64,000 nucleotides of DNA from an uncultured SAR116 cluster alpha proteobacterium (GCA_902542765.1 CACBVW010000001.1:48965-112964), one strand, 5' to 3'; counted from the stretch's first letter, positions 47,403-60,292 are shown. Notes: generated by a model from the sequence alone, not told the origin. A program made the numbers and translations.

Positions 47403-48290
47403 ATGGATTGGTTTTTTAATTTCCCTGACATGAGCAGATCTGATCTAAGAGAGTTTAAAAAAACTGTAGATTTTGCATTCACTGATTTTTCAAGAACTTA
47501 TGGCCAAAGTATTGAAGAATTTTTTGAACCATTACTGATGTTCTTAGTATGGTTTGAGAAGCTTTTCATTAACACCCCTTGGCCTGTTATAATCTTTAGT
47601 ATTCTTTTACTTGCTTGGATAGGTTCAAGGTCCATATTAATAGTAGTTGGAACTTTTTTAAGTTTTATGTTGATTGGGTATTTTGGTATGTGGGAAGACA
47701 CAATGTCAACTTTAGCCATTATACTTGTAGCCACATTCCTATGTATAGCAATTGGTATACCACTAGGTATTGCTATGGCAAGAAGTAATAAAGTCCAAGC
47801 AGCAATAGTTCCTGTTTTAGACGTAATGCAAACAATTCCTAGTTTTGTGTATTTAATACCCGTTGTGATGCTTTTGGGTATTGGAAAGGTTCCTGGATTA
47901 ATTGCAGTATGTATTTATGCTATTCCACCAATTGTTCGTTTAACAAATTTAGGCATAAGGTTAGTAGATAAAGATGTGTTAGAGGCAGCAGACTCATTTG
48001 GAGCAAATTATTGGCAGAAATTATTTGGAGTTCAAATGCCATTGGCCTTACCAACAATATTTGCTGGTGTAAATCAAACAATAATGATGGCCTTAGCAAT
48101 GGTGGTAATAGCATCTATGATTGGAGTTAAAGGTCTTGGCCTTCCAGTTTTAAGAGCAATTTCAAATCAGTATTTAGCTCTGGGATTAATGAATGGCCTT
48201 GCTATAGTTATACTAGCAATTATTTTTGATAGAGTTACACAAAAATTCGGACTGAGAATGCAAAAATATAGGAACGAAGGTAAGGATTAA
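47403..48290 (+). CDS. proW: glycine betaine/proline-type ABC transporter permease
   Basis: This 295-residue inner-membrane protein has about six to seven membrane helices. A binding-protein-dependent transport domain occupies roughly residues 100-285. The EAA-like loop that contacts the ATPase reads EAADSFGANYWQKLFGVQMP. Other typical parts are IAIGIPLGIAMARSNK and VMQTIPSFVYLIPVVMLLGIG. It forms the channel with ProV (4 bp downstream). The start at 47403 lies after an AGGAATGCAAA context. Confidence 0.95.
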   Translation: MDWFFNFPDMSRSDLREFKKTVDFAFTDFSRTYGQSIEEFFEPLLMFLVWFEKLFINTPWPVIIFSILLLAWIGSRSILIVVGTFLSFMLIGYFGMWEDTMSTLAIILVATFLCIAIGIPLGIAMARSNKVQAAIVPVLDVMQTIPSFVYLIPVVMLLGIGKVPGLIAVCIYAIPPIVRLTNLGIRLVDKDVLEAADSFGANYWQKLFGVQMPLALPTIFAGVNQTIMMALAMVVIASMIGVKGLGLPVLRAISNQYLALGLMNGLAIVILAIIFDRVTQKFGLRMQKYRNEGKD

Positions 48291-48294
48291 TATA

Positions 48295-49347
48295 ATGAAT
48301 TCAAAAAATATATTAATCAAAGTAAATCAACTTTATAAGATTTTTGGAGATGGTGATAAAAGTGCACTTGATCTGGTGAAAAATGGAATGGGTAAAGACG
48401 AACTTCTTGAGAAGTCAAACTGTGTTCTCGGATTAAATAATATAAATCTAAATATTAATAGAGGGAAGATACAAGTTGTTATGGGCCTTTCTGGTTCAGG
48501 CAAATCAACTCTGATAAGACATCTAAATAGATTGATAGAACCAACAAGTGGTGAAATACTGTTTAACGATACAAATATCCTAAATTTAACTTCCAAAGAA
48601 CTTATTCAGTTCAGACAAAATAATATGTCTATGGTTTTTCAAAAGTTTGCTTTATTTCCACACAAAACAGTTTTACAAAATGTTGGCTACGGGCTTGCAA
48701 TTCAAAATATTTCTAAAGATCAATGGTCAGAAAAAGCTCAAAAATGGATTAAGAGAGTTGGATTAGATGGTTACGAAACATATTATCCAGGACAACTGTC
48801 AGGTGGTATGCAACAGAGAGTGGGACTTGCAAGAGCACTTGCAACAGATGCAGAAATACTCCTAATGGATGAAGCTTTTTCTGCTTTAGATCCATTAATT
48901 CGTTCAGAAATGCAAAATATACTTTTAGATCTTCAGAGTGAATTACATAAAACTATAATATTTATTACACATGATCTTGATGAAGCTCTTAAAATTGGAG
49001 ATAGAATAGCTATTCTTCGCGATGGAAGCATGGTTCAAGACAGTGATCCTCAAGAGATAATAATGAATCCTGCAGATGAATACGTCTCTGATTTTATAAA
49101 AGATATTAATAGAGCAAGGGTCATTCAAGCAAAATCAATTATGACACCAACAAACACAAAAAGCTCTGGTGCCACTGTCAAAGAAGATATGGTGTTAGAA
49201 GATATACTTCAAATAATGTCAGATGCACCTTCAAAGCCAGTTACAATTGAAAACTCAAAAGGTAAAATAACTGGTAAGATAGAAATGGTAAATTTAATTG
49301 AGGGAATGAAAAGACCTAAATCACTTGGGACAAATATTACTGGCTAG
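48295..49347 (+). CDS. proV: glycine betaine/proline-type ABC transporter ATPase
   Basis: This 350-residue ATPase energises ProXW. Walker A is GLSGSGKST (residues about 64-72), the signature is LSGGMQQRVGLARAL, and Walker B is ILLMDEAFSALDPL followed by FITHDLDEAL. The C-terminal region (about 280-345) is a single CBS-like segment (TVKEDMVLEDILQIMSD). E. coli ProV has two full CBS domains and about 400 residues, so regulation by ionic strength or nucleotide may be reduced here. It overlaps the convergent UDP-glucose dehydrogenase gene by 11 bp. Confidence 0.94.
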   Translation: MNSKNILIKVNQLYKIFGDGDKSALDLVKNGMGKDELLEKSNCVLGLNNINLNINRGKIQVVMGLSGSGKSTLIRHLNRLIEPTSGEILFNDTNILNLTSKELIQFRQNNMSMVFQKFALFPHKTVLQNVGYGLAIQNISKDQWSEKAQKWIKRVGLDGYETYYPGQLSGGMQQRVGLARALATDAEILLMDEAFSALDPLIRSEMQNILLDLQSELHKTIIFITHDLDEALKIGDRIAILRDGSMVQDSDPQEIIMNPADEYVSDFIKDINRARVIQAKSIMTPTNTKSSGATVKEDMVLEDILQIMSDAPSKPVTIENSKGKITGKIEMVNLIEGMKRPKSLGTNITG

Positions 49348-50653
49348 GAGTTAGTCTTCCTATTTGAGTGAGATTAAATCCACTTTCACAAAAATTGTCT
49401 GGGTTAATTGCGTTTCTTAAATCAATTAAAATATTTCCTTTCATATGTTTTTTTAATCTTTCCGGTGACAAACTCCTGAATTCATTCCACTCAGTCAAAA
49501 TTACAAGTGCATCACTATTGTTAATGCAATCTTCAATACTTTCGGTAAATTGGACATTTTGTAATAATTTTTTTGCTTCATCCATGGCTACTGGATCATA
49601 TGCAGAGATTTGTAAATTTTTTTCTTGAAGTTTGGGGATAATGTCAAGACACGGACTTTCTCTCATATCATCAGTTTCTGGTTTGAATGCTAACCCTAGA
49701 ATAGATATTTTCTTATTCTCATAATTTTTTCCTAAGGCAGAAATTATTTTTTCTGCCATATCTATTTTTCTTTGAGAATTGTAATTGATCACATTTTCTA
49801 CAATAGAAATGTTAGAGTTATAATAATTAGCAGTTTTTACAAGAGCTTGAGTGTCTTTTGGAAAACAAGATCCACCATAACCTGGTCCAGGATGCAAGAA
49901 TTTACTACCAATTCTTTTGTCAAGACCGATTCCTCGTGACACATCATGAACATCCGCCCCAACTTTTTCACATAAATCTGCCATTTGATTAATATAAGAA
50001 ATTTTAACAGCCAAGAATGCATTACCAGCATACTTAATCAACTCGGCTGTTTTTAAATCAGTAAATAAAATTGGAGTTTCAATTAAATATAAAGGTTTAT
50101 ATATTTTTGAAATTACTTCTTTGGCTTTTTCAGTTTCGTAACCAACAACTACTCTATCTGGTCTCATAAAATCCTCGATAGCATTACCTTCTCTTAAAAA
50201 TTCTGGATTAGAAACCACATCAAATTTAGCTTTGGGATTTGTTTTTTTAATAATTTTTTTAATTTCGTTTCCTGTTCCAATTGGTACTGTAGACTTTGTA
50301 ACAACTACTGTATAGCCAATTAAATTATTTGCTATTTCCTCTGCAGCTTCATAAACATATGATAAATCAGCATGACCGTCACCGCGTCTTGCTGGTGTTC
50401 CCACTGCAATGAAGACAATGTCTGCGTTCGCTATATTTTTTTTTACATCACTACTAAAAGTAAGCCGATTGGCATCTTTGTTTTTTTTTACTAAATTCTC
50501 AAGACCCGGTTCATAAATGGGTATAACATTCTTTTTTAAGTTTGTGATTTTGTCTTTATCTTTGTCTACACAACATACATCAAAGCCAAATTCAGAAAAA
50601 CAAGTTCCAGACACTAATCCAACATAGCCAGTACCTAACATTGTAATTTTCAT
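49337..50653 (-). CDS. ugd: UDP-glucose 6-dehydrogenase
   Basis: This 438-residue enzyme oxidises UDP-glucose to UDP-glucuronate with two NAD. The NAD motif is ITMLGTGYVGLVSGTCFSE, and the catalytic cysteine is in PGPGYGGSCFPKDTQAL. SNPEFLREGNAIEDFMRPDR is the family hallmark. The C-terminal UDP-binding domain contains ILGLAFKPETDDMRESPCLD. UDP-GDP-mannose dehydrogenase superfamily members of other specificity are less likely given the nearby galU. It is divergent from galU with a 101-bp gap. Confidence 0.93.
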   Translation of the reverse strand: MKITMLGTGYVGLVSGTCFSEFGFDVCCVDKDKDKITNLKKNVIPIYEPGLENLVKKNKDANRLTFSSDVKKNIANADIVFIAVGTPARRGDGHADLSYVYEAAEEIANNLIGYTVVVTKSTVPIGTGNEIKKIIKKTNPKAKFDVVSNPEFLREGNAIEDFMRPDRVVVGYETEKAKEVISKIYKPLYLIETPILFTDLKTAELIKYAGNAFLAVKISYINQMADLCEKVGADVHDVSRGIGLDKRIGSKFLHPGPGYGGSCFPKDTQALVKTANYYNSNISIVENVINYNSQRKIDMAEKIISALGKNYENKKISILGLAFKPETDDMRESPCLDIIPKLQEKNLQISAYDPVAMDEAKKLLQNVQFTESIEDCINNSDALVILTEWNEFRSLSPERLKKHMKGNILIDLRNAINPDNFCESGFNLTQIGRLTPSQ

Positions 50654-50754
50654 GATATATCCTCTTATATTTGAGAAACGAGAAGTTATTGACTGATTGA
50701 AAATAAAAAAATAATAACCATATCAATTATTATACTAATTTATAGGATTTGTGA

Positions 50755-51624
50755 ATGAAAATTAAGAAAGCAATTTTTCCAGTTGGCGGATTGGGTACTA
50801 GGTTTCTTCCTGCAACCAAGTCAATGCCTAAAGAGATGCTTCCTATAGTTGATAAACCACTTATACAATATGCAGTGGAAGAAGCTGCTAATGCAGGTAT
50901 TGACCAATTTATTTTTGTTACTAGTCGGGGCAAATCAGCAATAGAAAATCATTTTGATCATTCATTTGAACTGGAAAATAACTTACTTTCAAAAGGAAAA
51001 AGACAAACTCTCAAGACTGCACAAGAAATGCTAAAAATCCCTGGGTCTTTTGCTTATGTAAGACAACAAGAACCAGCTGGTCTCGGTCATGCTGTTTGGT
51101 GTGCAAGGCATTTGATTGGAGATGAACCAGTGGCTATAATGCTTGCTGATGACTTAATTTATGGTGGCAATACAATTAAGGAAATGATAGCTAATTATAA
51201 TTCTGGCAATATGCTTGCTGTAATGGATGTAGATAAAAAAGATGTATCTTCATATGGAGTAATATCTCCTGGAAACTTAATAGATAATAATATTACTGAA
51301 ATTTTAGGCCTTGTTGAAAAACCATCTACAGAAAATGCTCCTAGCAATATGGCTGTTGTTGGTAGATACATTATAGAACCAGCCGTTTTTGATGTCTTAG
51401 AACAACAAAATAGGGGTGCTAGTAATGAAATCCAACTTACTGACGCTATAGCAAGTAGAATAGGCTCATCAAATTGTATGGGATATAAATTTTCAGAGGA
51501 GCGATTTGATTGTGGGTCTAAATTAGGGTTTATACAAGCTAACATTCGTTTTTCTATTGAAAGGCCAGAGATGAAACAGAACCTTAAAAGTTGGCTAGAA
51601 CGTGAAATTGTTAGTAAAAATTAA
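50755..51624 (+). CDS. galU: UTP-glucose-1-phosphate uridylyltransferase
   Basis: This 289-residue nucleotidyltransferase makes UDP-glucose. The N-terminal nucleotide loop FPVGGLGTRFLPATKSMPKE, then PIVDKPLIQYAVEEA, the metal-site ADDLIYG and EKPSTENAPSN are diagnostic. It provides the substrate of the divergent UDP-glucose dehydrogenase. Its last base is the first base of the next gene (stop-start overlap at 51624), so translational coupling with the hexomutase is likely. Confidence 0.96.
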   Translation: MKIKKAIFPVGGLGTRFLPATKSMPKEMLPIVDKPLIQYAVEEAANAGIDQFIFVTSRGKSAIENHFDHSFELENNLLSKGKRQTLKTAQEMLKIPGSFAYVRQQEPAGLGHAVWCARHLIGDEPVAIMLADDLIYGGNTIKEMIANYNSGNMLAVMDVDKKDVSSYGVISPGNLIDNNITEILGLVEKPSTENAPSNMAVVGRYIIEPAVFDVLEQQNRGASNEIQLTDAIASRIGSSNCMGYKFSEERFDCGSKLGFIQANIRFSIERPEMKQNLKSWLEREIVSKN

Positions 51625-53033
51625 TGTTTAAGCATACTTTTAACGATACAATTCTTCGATCCTACGACATCAGAGGTATTTATGAGAAAACCCTAACAGA
51701 AAAAGATGCCTTCATGCTTGGTTTTTTCTTTGGCATTACAGTCAAAGAAAAAAATCCAGAGAAAAAACACCCATTAATTGTAGTCGGAATGGATGGTAGA
51801 TTGTCTAGCCCATTATTAGAAGAAAAACTTACTGAAGGACTTGAAAATTCTGGTTGCGAAATTTATAGAATAGGTCTAGGCCCAACACCAATGCTTTATT
51901 TTGCAAGTTATTTCTATAAAGCAGATGGTGCAATACAAGTAACTGGGAGTCATAATCCAAAGAATTATAATGGTTTTAAAATAGTTTTAAATCAAAACTC
52001 TTTTTTTGGAGAAGATATTCAAAAACTAGGTAATTTTGCAAATAACGGTTATTCAGAAACATATGATGGTTTTTCGAAATCTGTTAACATATTTGAAAAC
52101 TATATTAATGAAATTATAAAGCCCCTTAAGAATATTGAAGGTCAACTTCATGAAAAAACAATAGTTTGGGATTGTGGCAATGGGGCATCTGGTCCGTCAG
52201 TTGAAATGATAACCACAAAAATTCCAGGAAAACATATTGTTTTATATTCTGAAGTTGATGGTAATTTTCCAAATCACCATCCTGATCCCACTGATGAGTC
52301 TACTTTGAAAATTATGTTAAATAAAATGAAAGAGGTAGGTGCTGAACTTGGAATAGCCTTTGATGGAGATGGTGACAGAATTGGTGTTGTTGACAAAAAG
52401 GGGAGATCAGTTGCTGGTGACTTATTAACTGCATTTCTTGCAAACTCAATAACTACAAATGATAAAAGTAACCAAACAATAATTTTAGATATTAAGTCAA
52501 GTTACATTGCATATGAGAATATTATCTCTCTAGGTTTTAAAGCAGAAATTGGAAAAACAGGACATTCAAATATCAAAAAAAGAATTAAAGAAATAAAATC
52601 TCCATTAGCTGGTGAAATGTCTGGTCACATTTTTTTTGGTGACATCTATTTTGGTTATGATGACGCACTTTATGCAGCTATAAGACTACTTACCTTAACA
52701 GCAAATAATTTTGAATTGGATAAATTTATATCAACTTTGCCTGAAACATTTATTTCACCTGAAATTAAAGTTATTTGTTCTGATGAAATTAAATTTTTAA
52801 CTATAGACAATATATCTAAAAAAGTGTTTGAAAAATATGATTCCAATGACGTTATTACACTAGACGGCTTAAGAGTTAAGAATGATAGTGGTTGGTGGTT
52901 AATACGTGCAAGTAATACAGAAGAAGCACTGGTAGTTAGATTTGAAGGTAAATCTGAAAAAGGTAAAAAAGAATTATTTTTGGAAGTTAAAAATCTTTTG
53001 AAAAATGAAGGATTAACTTTAGATAATTACTAA
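51624..53033 (+). CDS. phosphomannomutase/phosphoglucomutase (alpha-D-phosphohexomutase)
   Basis: This 469-residue enzyme interconverts hexose 6- and 1-phosphates. The phosphoserine loop is QVTGSHNPKNYNGFK, the Mg-binding loop is IAFDGDGDRIGVVDKKG, the sugar-binding loop is AGEMSGHIFF and the phosphate loop is IRASNTEEALVVRFEG. The order and length match AlgC/ManB-type bifunctional enzymes. It provides glucose-1-phosphate for galU or mannose-1-phosphate for GDP-mannose; which one is not certain. It overlaps galU by one base. Confidence 0.93.
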   Translation: MFKHTFNDTILRSYDIRGIYEKTLTEKDAFMLGFFFGITVKEKNPEKKHPLIVVGMDGRLSSPLLEEKLTEGLENSGCEIYRIGLGPTPMLYFASYFYKADGAIQVTGSHNPKNYNGFKIVLNQNSFFGEDIQKLGNFANNGYSETYDGFSKSVNIFENYINEIIKPLKNIEGQLHEKTIVWDCGNGASGPSVEMITTKIPGKHIVLYSEVDGNFPNHHPDPTDESTLKIMLNKMKEVGAELGIAFDGDGDRIGVVDKKGRSVAGDLLTAFLANSITTNDKSNQTIILDIKSSYIAYENIISLGFKAEIGKTGHSNIKKRIKEIKSPLAGEMSGHIFFGDIYFGYDDALYAAIRLLTLTANNFELDKFISTLPETFISPEIKVICSDEIKFLTIDNISKKVFEKYDSNDVITLDGLRVKNDSGWWLIRASNTEEALVVRFEGKSEKGKKELFLEVKNLLKNEGLTLDNY

Positions 53034-53078
53034 ATAATGATAATAATTTTTTAATTAATACATAGATTGGGGATAAAA

Positions 53079-56331
<3,253 letters not shown>

Positions 56332-56430
56332 TTAATATCTTGTTTATATACTGTGGATAAAATGATAATTATTTAATAAAGTCAATTACTTAGTTAAATT
56401 AATTTAACTTATACAATATGTGTATATTTA

Positions 56431-57129
56431 TTAGTTTATCTTACTATATATAGTAGCAATAGGCTTGAAAGATTTTCTGTGTAAATCTAAAATACCATTT
56501 TCTAAAATAGCATTTATATGATTTTTGGTTCCATATCCAAAATTACTATCAAACAAGTAAGATGGATGTTTTTTTGACCATTGCCTCATTACAGTATCTC
56601 TTGTTTCTTTTGAAATAATACTTGCTAAAGCAATAGTTTTGCTAAGACTATCACCCTTAACAAGACCTTCAATTGAATATTTATTTAAATGTAATTTGTT
56701 AATTTGTAAAAAATTATCCAAATTTTTAAAATCTGGTTTAAATTTTCCATCAACATAAATACAAAAATCTTTATTTCTATATAGTTGTGAGTGTTTTTTT
56801 AATTCTTGAGTTAGTGAAAAGATAGACCTCTTCATAGCAATTGCATTTGCATATGAAAGACCATACTTGTCAATTTCCATTACACTAGCAATAGAAGAAG
56901 AATATTTAACAAAATTGTCTAATGATAATATTATTTCTTTTCGCTTAGACGATTTTAATTTCTTGCTATCGTTAATTTCTGAATGCAAAGATTTATATTT
57001 GGTAAAATCAAACCAACATGCTGTTGACACTAATGGACCAGCCCATGAACCCCTTCCAGCTTCATCAACTCCTATCATAATTATATTTTTGTTATATAAA
57101 TCTCTTTCTATATCAAAACTTATCATCAA
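56431..57129 (-). CDS. rnhB: ribonuclease HII
   Basis: This 232-residue enzyme removes ribonucleotides from DNA. The first catalytic block is MIGVDEAGRGSWAGPLVSTA, containing the DEAGRG motif with Asp and Glu. Further acidic catalytic residues fall in FCIYVDGKFKPDF. SIISKETRDTVMRQWSKKHP and FGYGTKNH are typical RnhB. One change is visible: the usual DEAGRGPLAGPV reads DEAGRGSWAGPL here. It overlaps moaB by four bases (57126-57129). Confidence 0.94.
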   Translation of the reverse strand: MMISFDIERDLYNKNIIMIGVDEAGRGSWAGPLVSTACWFDFTKYKSLHSEINDSKKLKSSKRKEIILSLDNFVKYSSSIASVMEIDKYGLSYANAIAMKRSIFSLTQELKKHSQLYRNKDFCIYVDGKFKPDFKNLDNFLQINKLHLNKYSIEGLVKGDSLSKTIALASIISKETRDTVMRQWSKKHPSYLFDSNFGYGTKNHINAILENGILDLHRKSFKPIATIYSKIN

Positions 57130-57665
57130 TTTTTAGAACGAAAAAATTTATGCTCTTGAAGTCTAGGCATAATTTCTACAAAGTTACATGGTTTATGTCT
57201 TATATCCAATTGATATTTCAATATTTCGTCCCATCCATCTTTACACGCAGAAGGAGAGCCAGGTAAACAGAAAATATATTTGCCACACGCAACTCCAGCA
57301 AGTGCTCGTGATTGTAATGCGGATGTATTAATTTTTTTAAATGATAACCAACGAAACATCTCTCCAAAACCATCTATAGTTTTTTCAAAAAGTGTTTCCA
57401 TTACCTCCGGTGTAATATCTCTTCCTGTAAGTCCAGTACCACCTGTAGAAATAATAACATCTATATCTTTATTTTTAAGTAACTTTTTAAATAAATCAGA
57501 AATCTCATTAAAATCGTCTTTTACCATTTCTCTTACTGTTACTTTGTGCCCAAATTGAGTAATTCTATTTTGTAAAGTCTCACCTGACTTGTCGTTTTTT
57601 AATTCCCTTGTGTCCGAAATAGTCACAACTGCAATATTTATAGGAATAAATTCATTTTCTACCAT
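57126..57665 (-). CDS. moaB: MoaB/MogA-family molybdopterin adenylyltransferase
   Basis: This 179-residue protein contains the molybdopterin-binding domain: INIAVVTISDTRELKNDKSG, VIISTGGTGLTGRDITPEVM and IFCLPGSPSACKDGWDEIL. MoaB/MogA proteins adenylate molybdopterin before metal insertion. It lies 8 bp after the lytic transglycosylase gene and overlaps rnhB by four bases. Other moa genes are not in the window. MoaB and MogA cannot be separated securely; the longer N-terminus favours MoaB. Confidence 0.88.
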   Translation of the reverse strand: MVENEFIPINIAVVTISDTRELKNDKSGETLQNRITQFGHKVTVREMVKDDFNEISDLFKKLLKNKDIDVIISTGGTGLTGRDITPEVMETLFEKTIDGFGEMFRWLSFKKINTSALQSRALAGVACGKYIFCLPGSPSACKDGWDEILKYQLDIRHKPCNFVEIMPRLQEHKFFRSKN

Positions 57666-57673
57666 TATTAATT

Positions 57674-59449
57674 TTAACTTCCTTTATTTTTGAAAAAAAC
57701 TTTTGAATCTATAGATTTTCCAGAAGCAAGTGAAAGCAGTACTGTGTTATCTTGATTAAATCTGCTCTTGTATACCCATAAATTTGTAAGCACTAACTTT
57801 ATATAATTTCTAGTTTCTCTAGCAGGCAAACTTTCCAACATTAGTAGAGTGTCTTTATATTTGTAATTTCTATGTTTTGTCCATTTTTCAAAATTTCCTG
57901 GACCGGCATTATAGCTTGCTAACATCCACATTAAATCATTATTTACGATAGGCAAACTAAAGAGAAATTTTATATATTTAGAACCAATTGAAATGTTGTG
58001 AGGGGGATTATAAAGCAAGTGATTTTTACTTCTTCTAAGTCTATATTCTCTATTTTTCATTATAAATGCTGCTGTAGAAGGAATTATTTGAAGAACACCC
58101 ATAGCCTTTGATGAGCTTTTAGCTCTTGGGTTGAACCCTGATTCCTGTCGAGCTATAGCATATAAAAGTGCTTTATCTTTCAAGTCTGATGTATCCATGT
58201 TCCAGGTTGGTATAGGGTACAAACCTCCTAAAAGTATTTTATTATGATCATTTCTTAAAATAGCAGCTAGCCTAAAAGTTAATCCTGGCATATTGTTTTT
58301 TGATGTGAATGACAATAATTGAGGATAGTCTTTTACATCAAATTTAGGAATAATTTTTCTAAATTCTCTTGCTGCTTTGTAGAATTCATCCACTTCTATT
58401 AAGGCTAAAGCCCTAACACCACCCTTATGTTTTAAAATTTTGTCTATAAAATTATGATCATAGCTGGGCAAATCGAAATTAGGCTTATACTTATACCCTA
58501 AAGAAGCCATTGCCAATGATCCATAAAAAGTACGTTCTTTTGTAGCTGCTCTTTTCAAAAAATAATTTGCCTCTTTAGGGTTTCCTAATAAAAATGAAAT
58601 TCTCGATGACCAATAACCTCCACCAGCAATTATTCCTTCAGGTCCCTGAATTTCTGATAATTTATTAAAGAAATATTTCGATAATTTAATATCTTTTATT
58701 CTCCATGACGCTAATCCACCAGCCCATAAAGCTAGAGGGTTCGGTTTATCTGTTAAACTTAATGAAAGTCTAGCTTGTCTAATAGATTTGTAATCCTCTT
58801 CAAAAATAAATAGTGCATGTGATAATTCTGATCTTAGTTGTGATAATTCATTTTTAGTAAGATACTTTTTTACCTTTTTACTATTTAATAAATCTTCAGC
58901 GTATAAAGTTTTTCTTTTATTAATTGCTCTTCTAAATTTTATTGAGGTGGAATAAGAAAAACTTTTATATTTGTAATTATTGATAGGAAATCTTGGCTTT
59001 AATACATTTTCTTTGAATGTACCATACCCATTTAAAAAACCAGGTGTTGGTTTTTTTGGACTCTTATAATTATTTGGTTTTCTTTTTAAAGCAATCCTAG
59101 TTATCCTAGTAGCATCTGGATGGTCATTGTATTTATCAAGCCAATTTTTTAAATCAGCATATGAGCTTCTCCATCCAGTAGGATGTAAAAATCTTTCAGC
59201 ATATACATTACCTAATAATATTTTATTATTTAACCTGTTGATTAAATCATCAACTTTTTTCCACTCCTTAGATTTTTTATTTTTAATTGGAAGTTTTTGA
59301 ATTGCAAAAATTTTTTTATAAATTTTTATATCATCTAATGATAATATTTTTTTAATATTGTTGTTATTTGCAAATGAAATATTAGAAAAAATTAGGAAAC
59401 TAAAAAAAATAAATGGAAAAACTATTTTTTTATTTTTTAGAATTATCAT
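57674..59449 (-). CDS. soluble lytic murein transglycosylase (SLT domain)
   Basis: This 591-residue protein has an N-terminal signal peptide (residues about 8-27, FPFIFFSFLIFSNISFA) and a long helical superhelix as in Slt70. A C-terminal goose-lysozyme-like SLT domain carries the catalytic glutamate in AIARQESGFNPRAKSSSKAM, and GVLQIIPSTA and LASYNAGPGNFEKW complete the SLT motifs. It cleaves peptidoglycan to anhydromuropeptides in the periplasm. The start lies 7 bp after the glycosylase gene, whose stop is upstream on the same strand. Confidence 0.93.
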   Translation of the reverse strand: MIILKNKKIVFPFIFFSFLIFSNISFANNNNIKKILSLDDIKIYKKIFAIQKLPIKNKKSKEWKKVDDLINRLNNKILLGNVYAERFLHPTGWRSSYADLKNWLDKYNDHPDATRITRIALKRKPNNYKSPKKPTPGFLNGYGTFKENVLKPRFPINNYKYKSFSYSTSIKFRRAINKRKTLYAEDLLNSKKVKKYLTKNELSQLRSELSHALFIFEEDYKSIRQARLSLSLTDKPNPLALWAGGLASWRIKDIKLSKYFFNKLSEIQGPEGIIAGGGYWSSRISFLLGNPKEANYFLKRAATKERTFYGSLAMASLGYKYKPNFDLPSYDHNFIDKILKHKGGVRALALIEVDEFYKAAREFRKIIPKFDVKDYPQLLSFTSKNNMPGLTFRLAAILRNDHNKILLGGLYPIPTWNMDTSDLKDKALLYAIARQESGFNPRAKSSSKAMGVLQIIPSTAAFIMKNREYRLRRSKNHLLYNPPHNISIGSKYIKFLFSLPIVNNDLMWMLASYNAGPGNFEKWTKHRNYKYKDTLLMLESLPARETRNYIKLVLTNLWVYKSRFNQDNTVLLSLASGKSIDSKVFFKNKGS

Positions 59450-59456
59450 AACGCAA

Positions 59457-60203
59457 CTAAATTTCTTTAATACTGTCTCTTAATAATTTCATATCCTCCC
59501 ATGCATATTTTTTCAAATCTGGTCTATTTAACAAATGTGAAATGCTAAAAGTTGGAAGAACAAAAATTTCACAATTAGATTGGGTAGATTTTAATGTTCG
59601 CCATTTTCCCCTTATTTTTATAATACTCTCGTTCAATTCTAAAATTTGATAGGTGGGAGTTTCCCCTAAGCATAATATAATTTTAGGTTCCATTATATTT
59701 ATCAAATTCAAAACAAAGGGTCTACAAATTTTTATTTCTTCATTACTTGGATATCTGTTACCTGGCGGTCTCCAAGGTATACCTTTTACAATGAAAGTTT
59801 CATCTATCGTCAATTCAATAGCGTTAAGCATTTTTTTAAATAATAATCCTTTATTTGAAACAAAAGATAGTCCCTTTTTATCTTCTTCCTCATCTGGTGG
59901 TCCGTCAATAATTAATATTTTTGAATCTGTGTTACCATAAAATTTAACAAAATTTGTAGATGTTTTTTTTAATTTACAACCTTCAAAGTTTTCGAATAAA
60001 TGCTCCAATTCCTTGATTTTAATATCTTTATTTTTTTGTATGTTATAATTTTCATTAGTTTTTATATTTTTTTTGTTGCCTTTTAATAAAACAGGCTCTT
60101 TGCAAAAAAATTTGTTAGAAACTGTAATGTCTACACCAATTTCCCTGTAAAAATTTAAAACATTGGTAATTATTTTTTGGCTTTTAGTTTCAGTGTAATC
60201 CAA
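59457..60203 (-). CDS. uracil-DNA glycosylase family 4-like protein with degenerate motifs
   Basis: This 248-residue protein aligns over its length with alphaproteobacterial family 4 uracil-DNA glycosylases: FEGCKLKKTSTNFVKFYGN, KGLSFVSNKGLLFKKMLNAI, IPWRPPGNRYPSNEEIKICRP and KIILCLGETPTYQIL. Two key motifs differ from the consensus I know. GEAPG is DGPPD at residues 100-104, and the HPxYLLR-like motif near the C-terminus reads FSISHLL at 219-225. One iron-sulfur cysteine position is tryptophan (Trp144), which is frequent in alphaproteobacterial members. The gene is intact, so it is probably functional in some way, but glycosylase activity is uncertain. Confidence 0.78.
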   Translation of the reverse strand: MDYTETKSQKIITNVLNFYREIGVDITVSNKFFCKEPVLLKGNKKNIKTNENYNIQKNKDIKIKELEHLFENFEGCKLKKTSTNFVKFYGNTDSKILIIDGPPDEEEDKKGLSFVSNKGLLFKKMLNAIELTIDETFIVKGIPWRPPGNRYPSNEEIKICRPFVLNLINIMEPKIILCLGETPTYQILELNESIIKIRGKWRTLKSTQSNCEIFVLPTFSISHLLNRPDLKKYAWEDMKLLRDSIKEI

Positions 60204-60292
60204 TTAAAATTTCCTATTAAATTTAATTTAATAATATAAGATAATTTGTATTGATTTTATATTAAAGAAAATAATAACTTTTGGTAAATTTT
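60204..60292. promoter_or_regulatory. divergent promoter region between the glycosylase-like gene and the TPR lipoprotein gene
   Basis: These 89 AT-rich bases separate divergent genes. Several TATAAT/TATAAG-like hexamers are visible on both strands. No strong inverted repeat was found. Confidence 0.3.

Noticed and set aside
53034..53078. Glycine riboswitch before glcB
   Set aside because: Some marine alphaproteobacteria have one in front of malate synthase, but the gap here is only 45 bp and AT-rich, with no aptamer-like structure.
53067..53078. TTG start for malate synthase G at 53067
   Set aside because: The ATG at 53079 has a GGGGA RBS that overlaps the TTG codon, and MTKRLIRGN is a more natural N-terminus.
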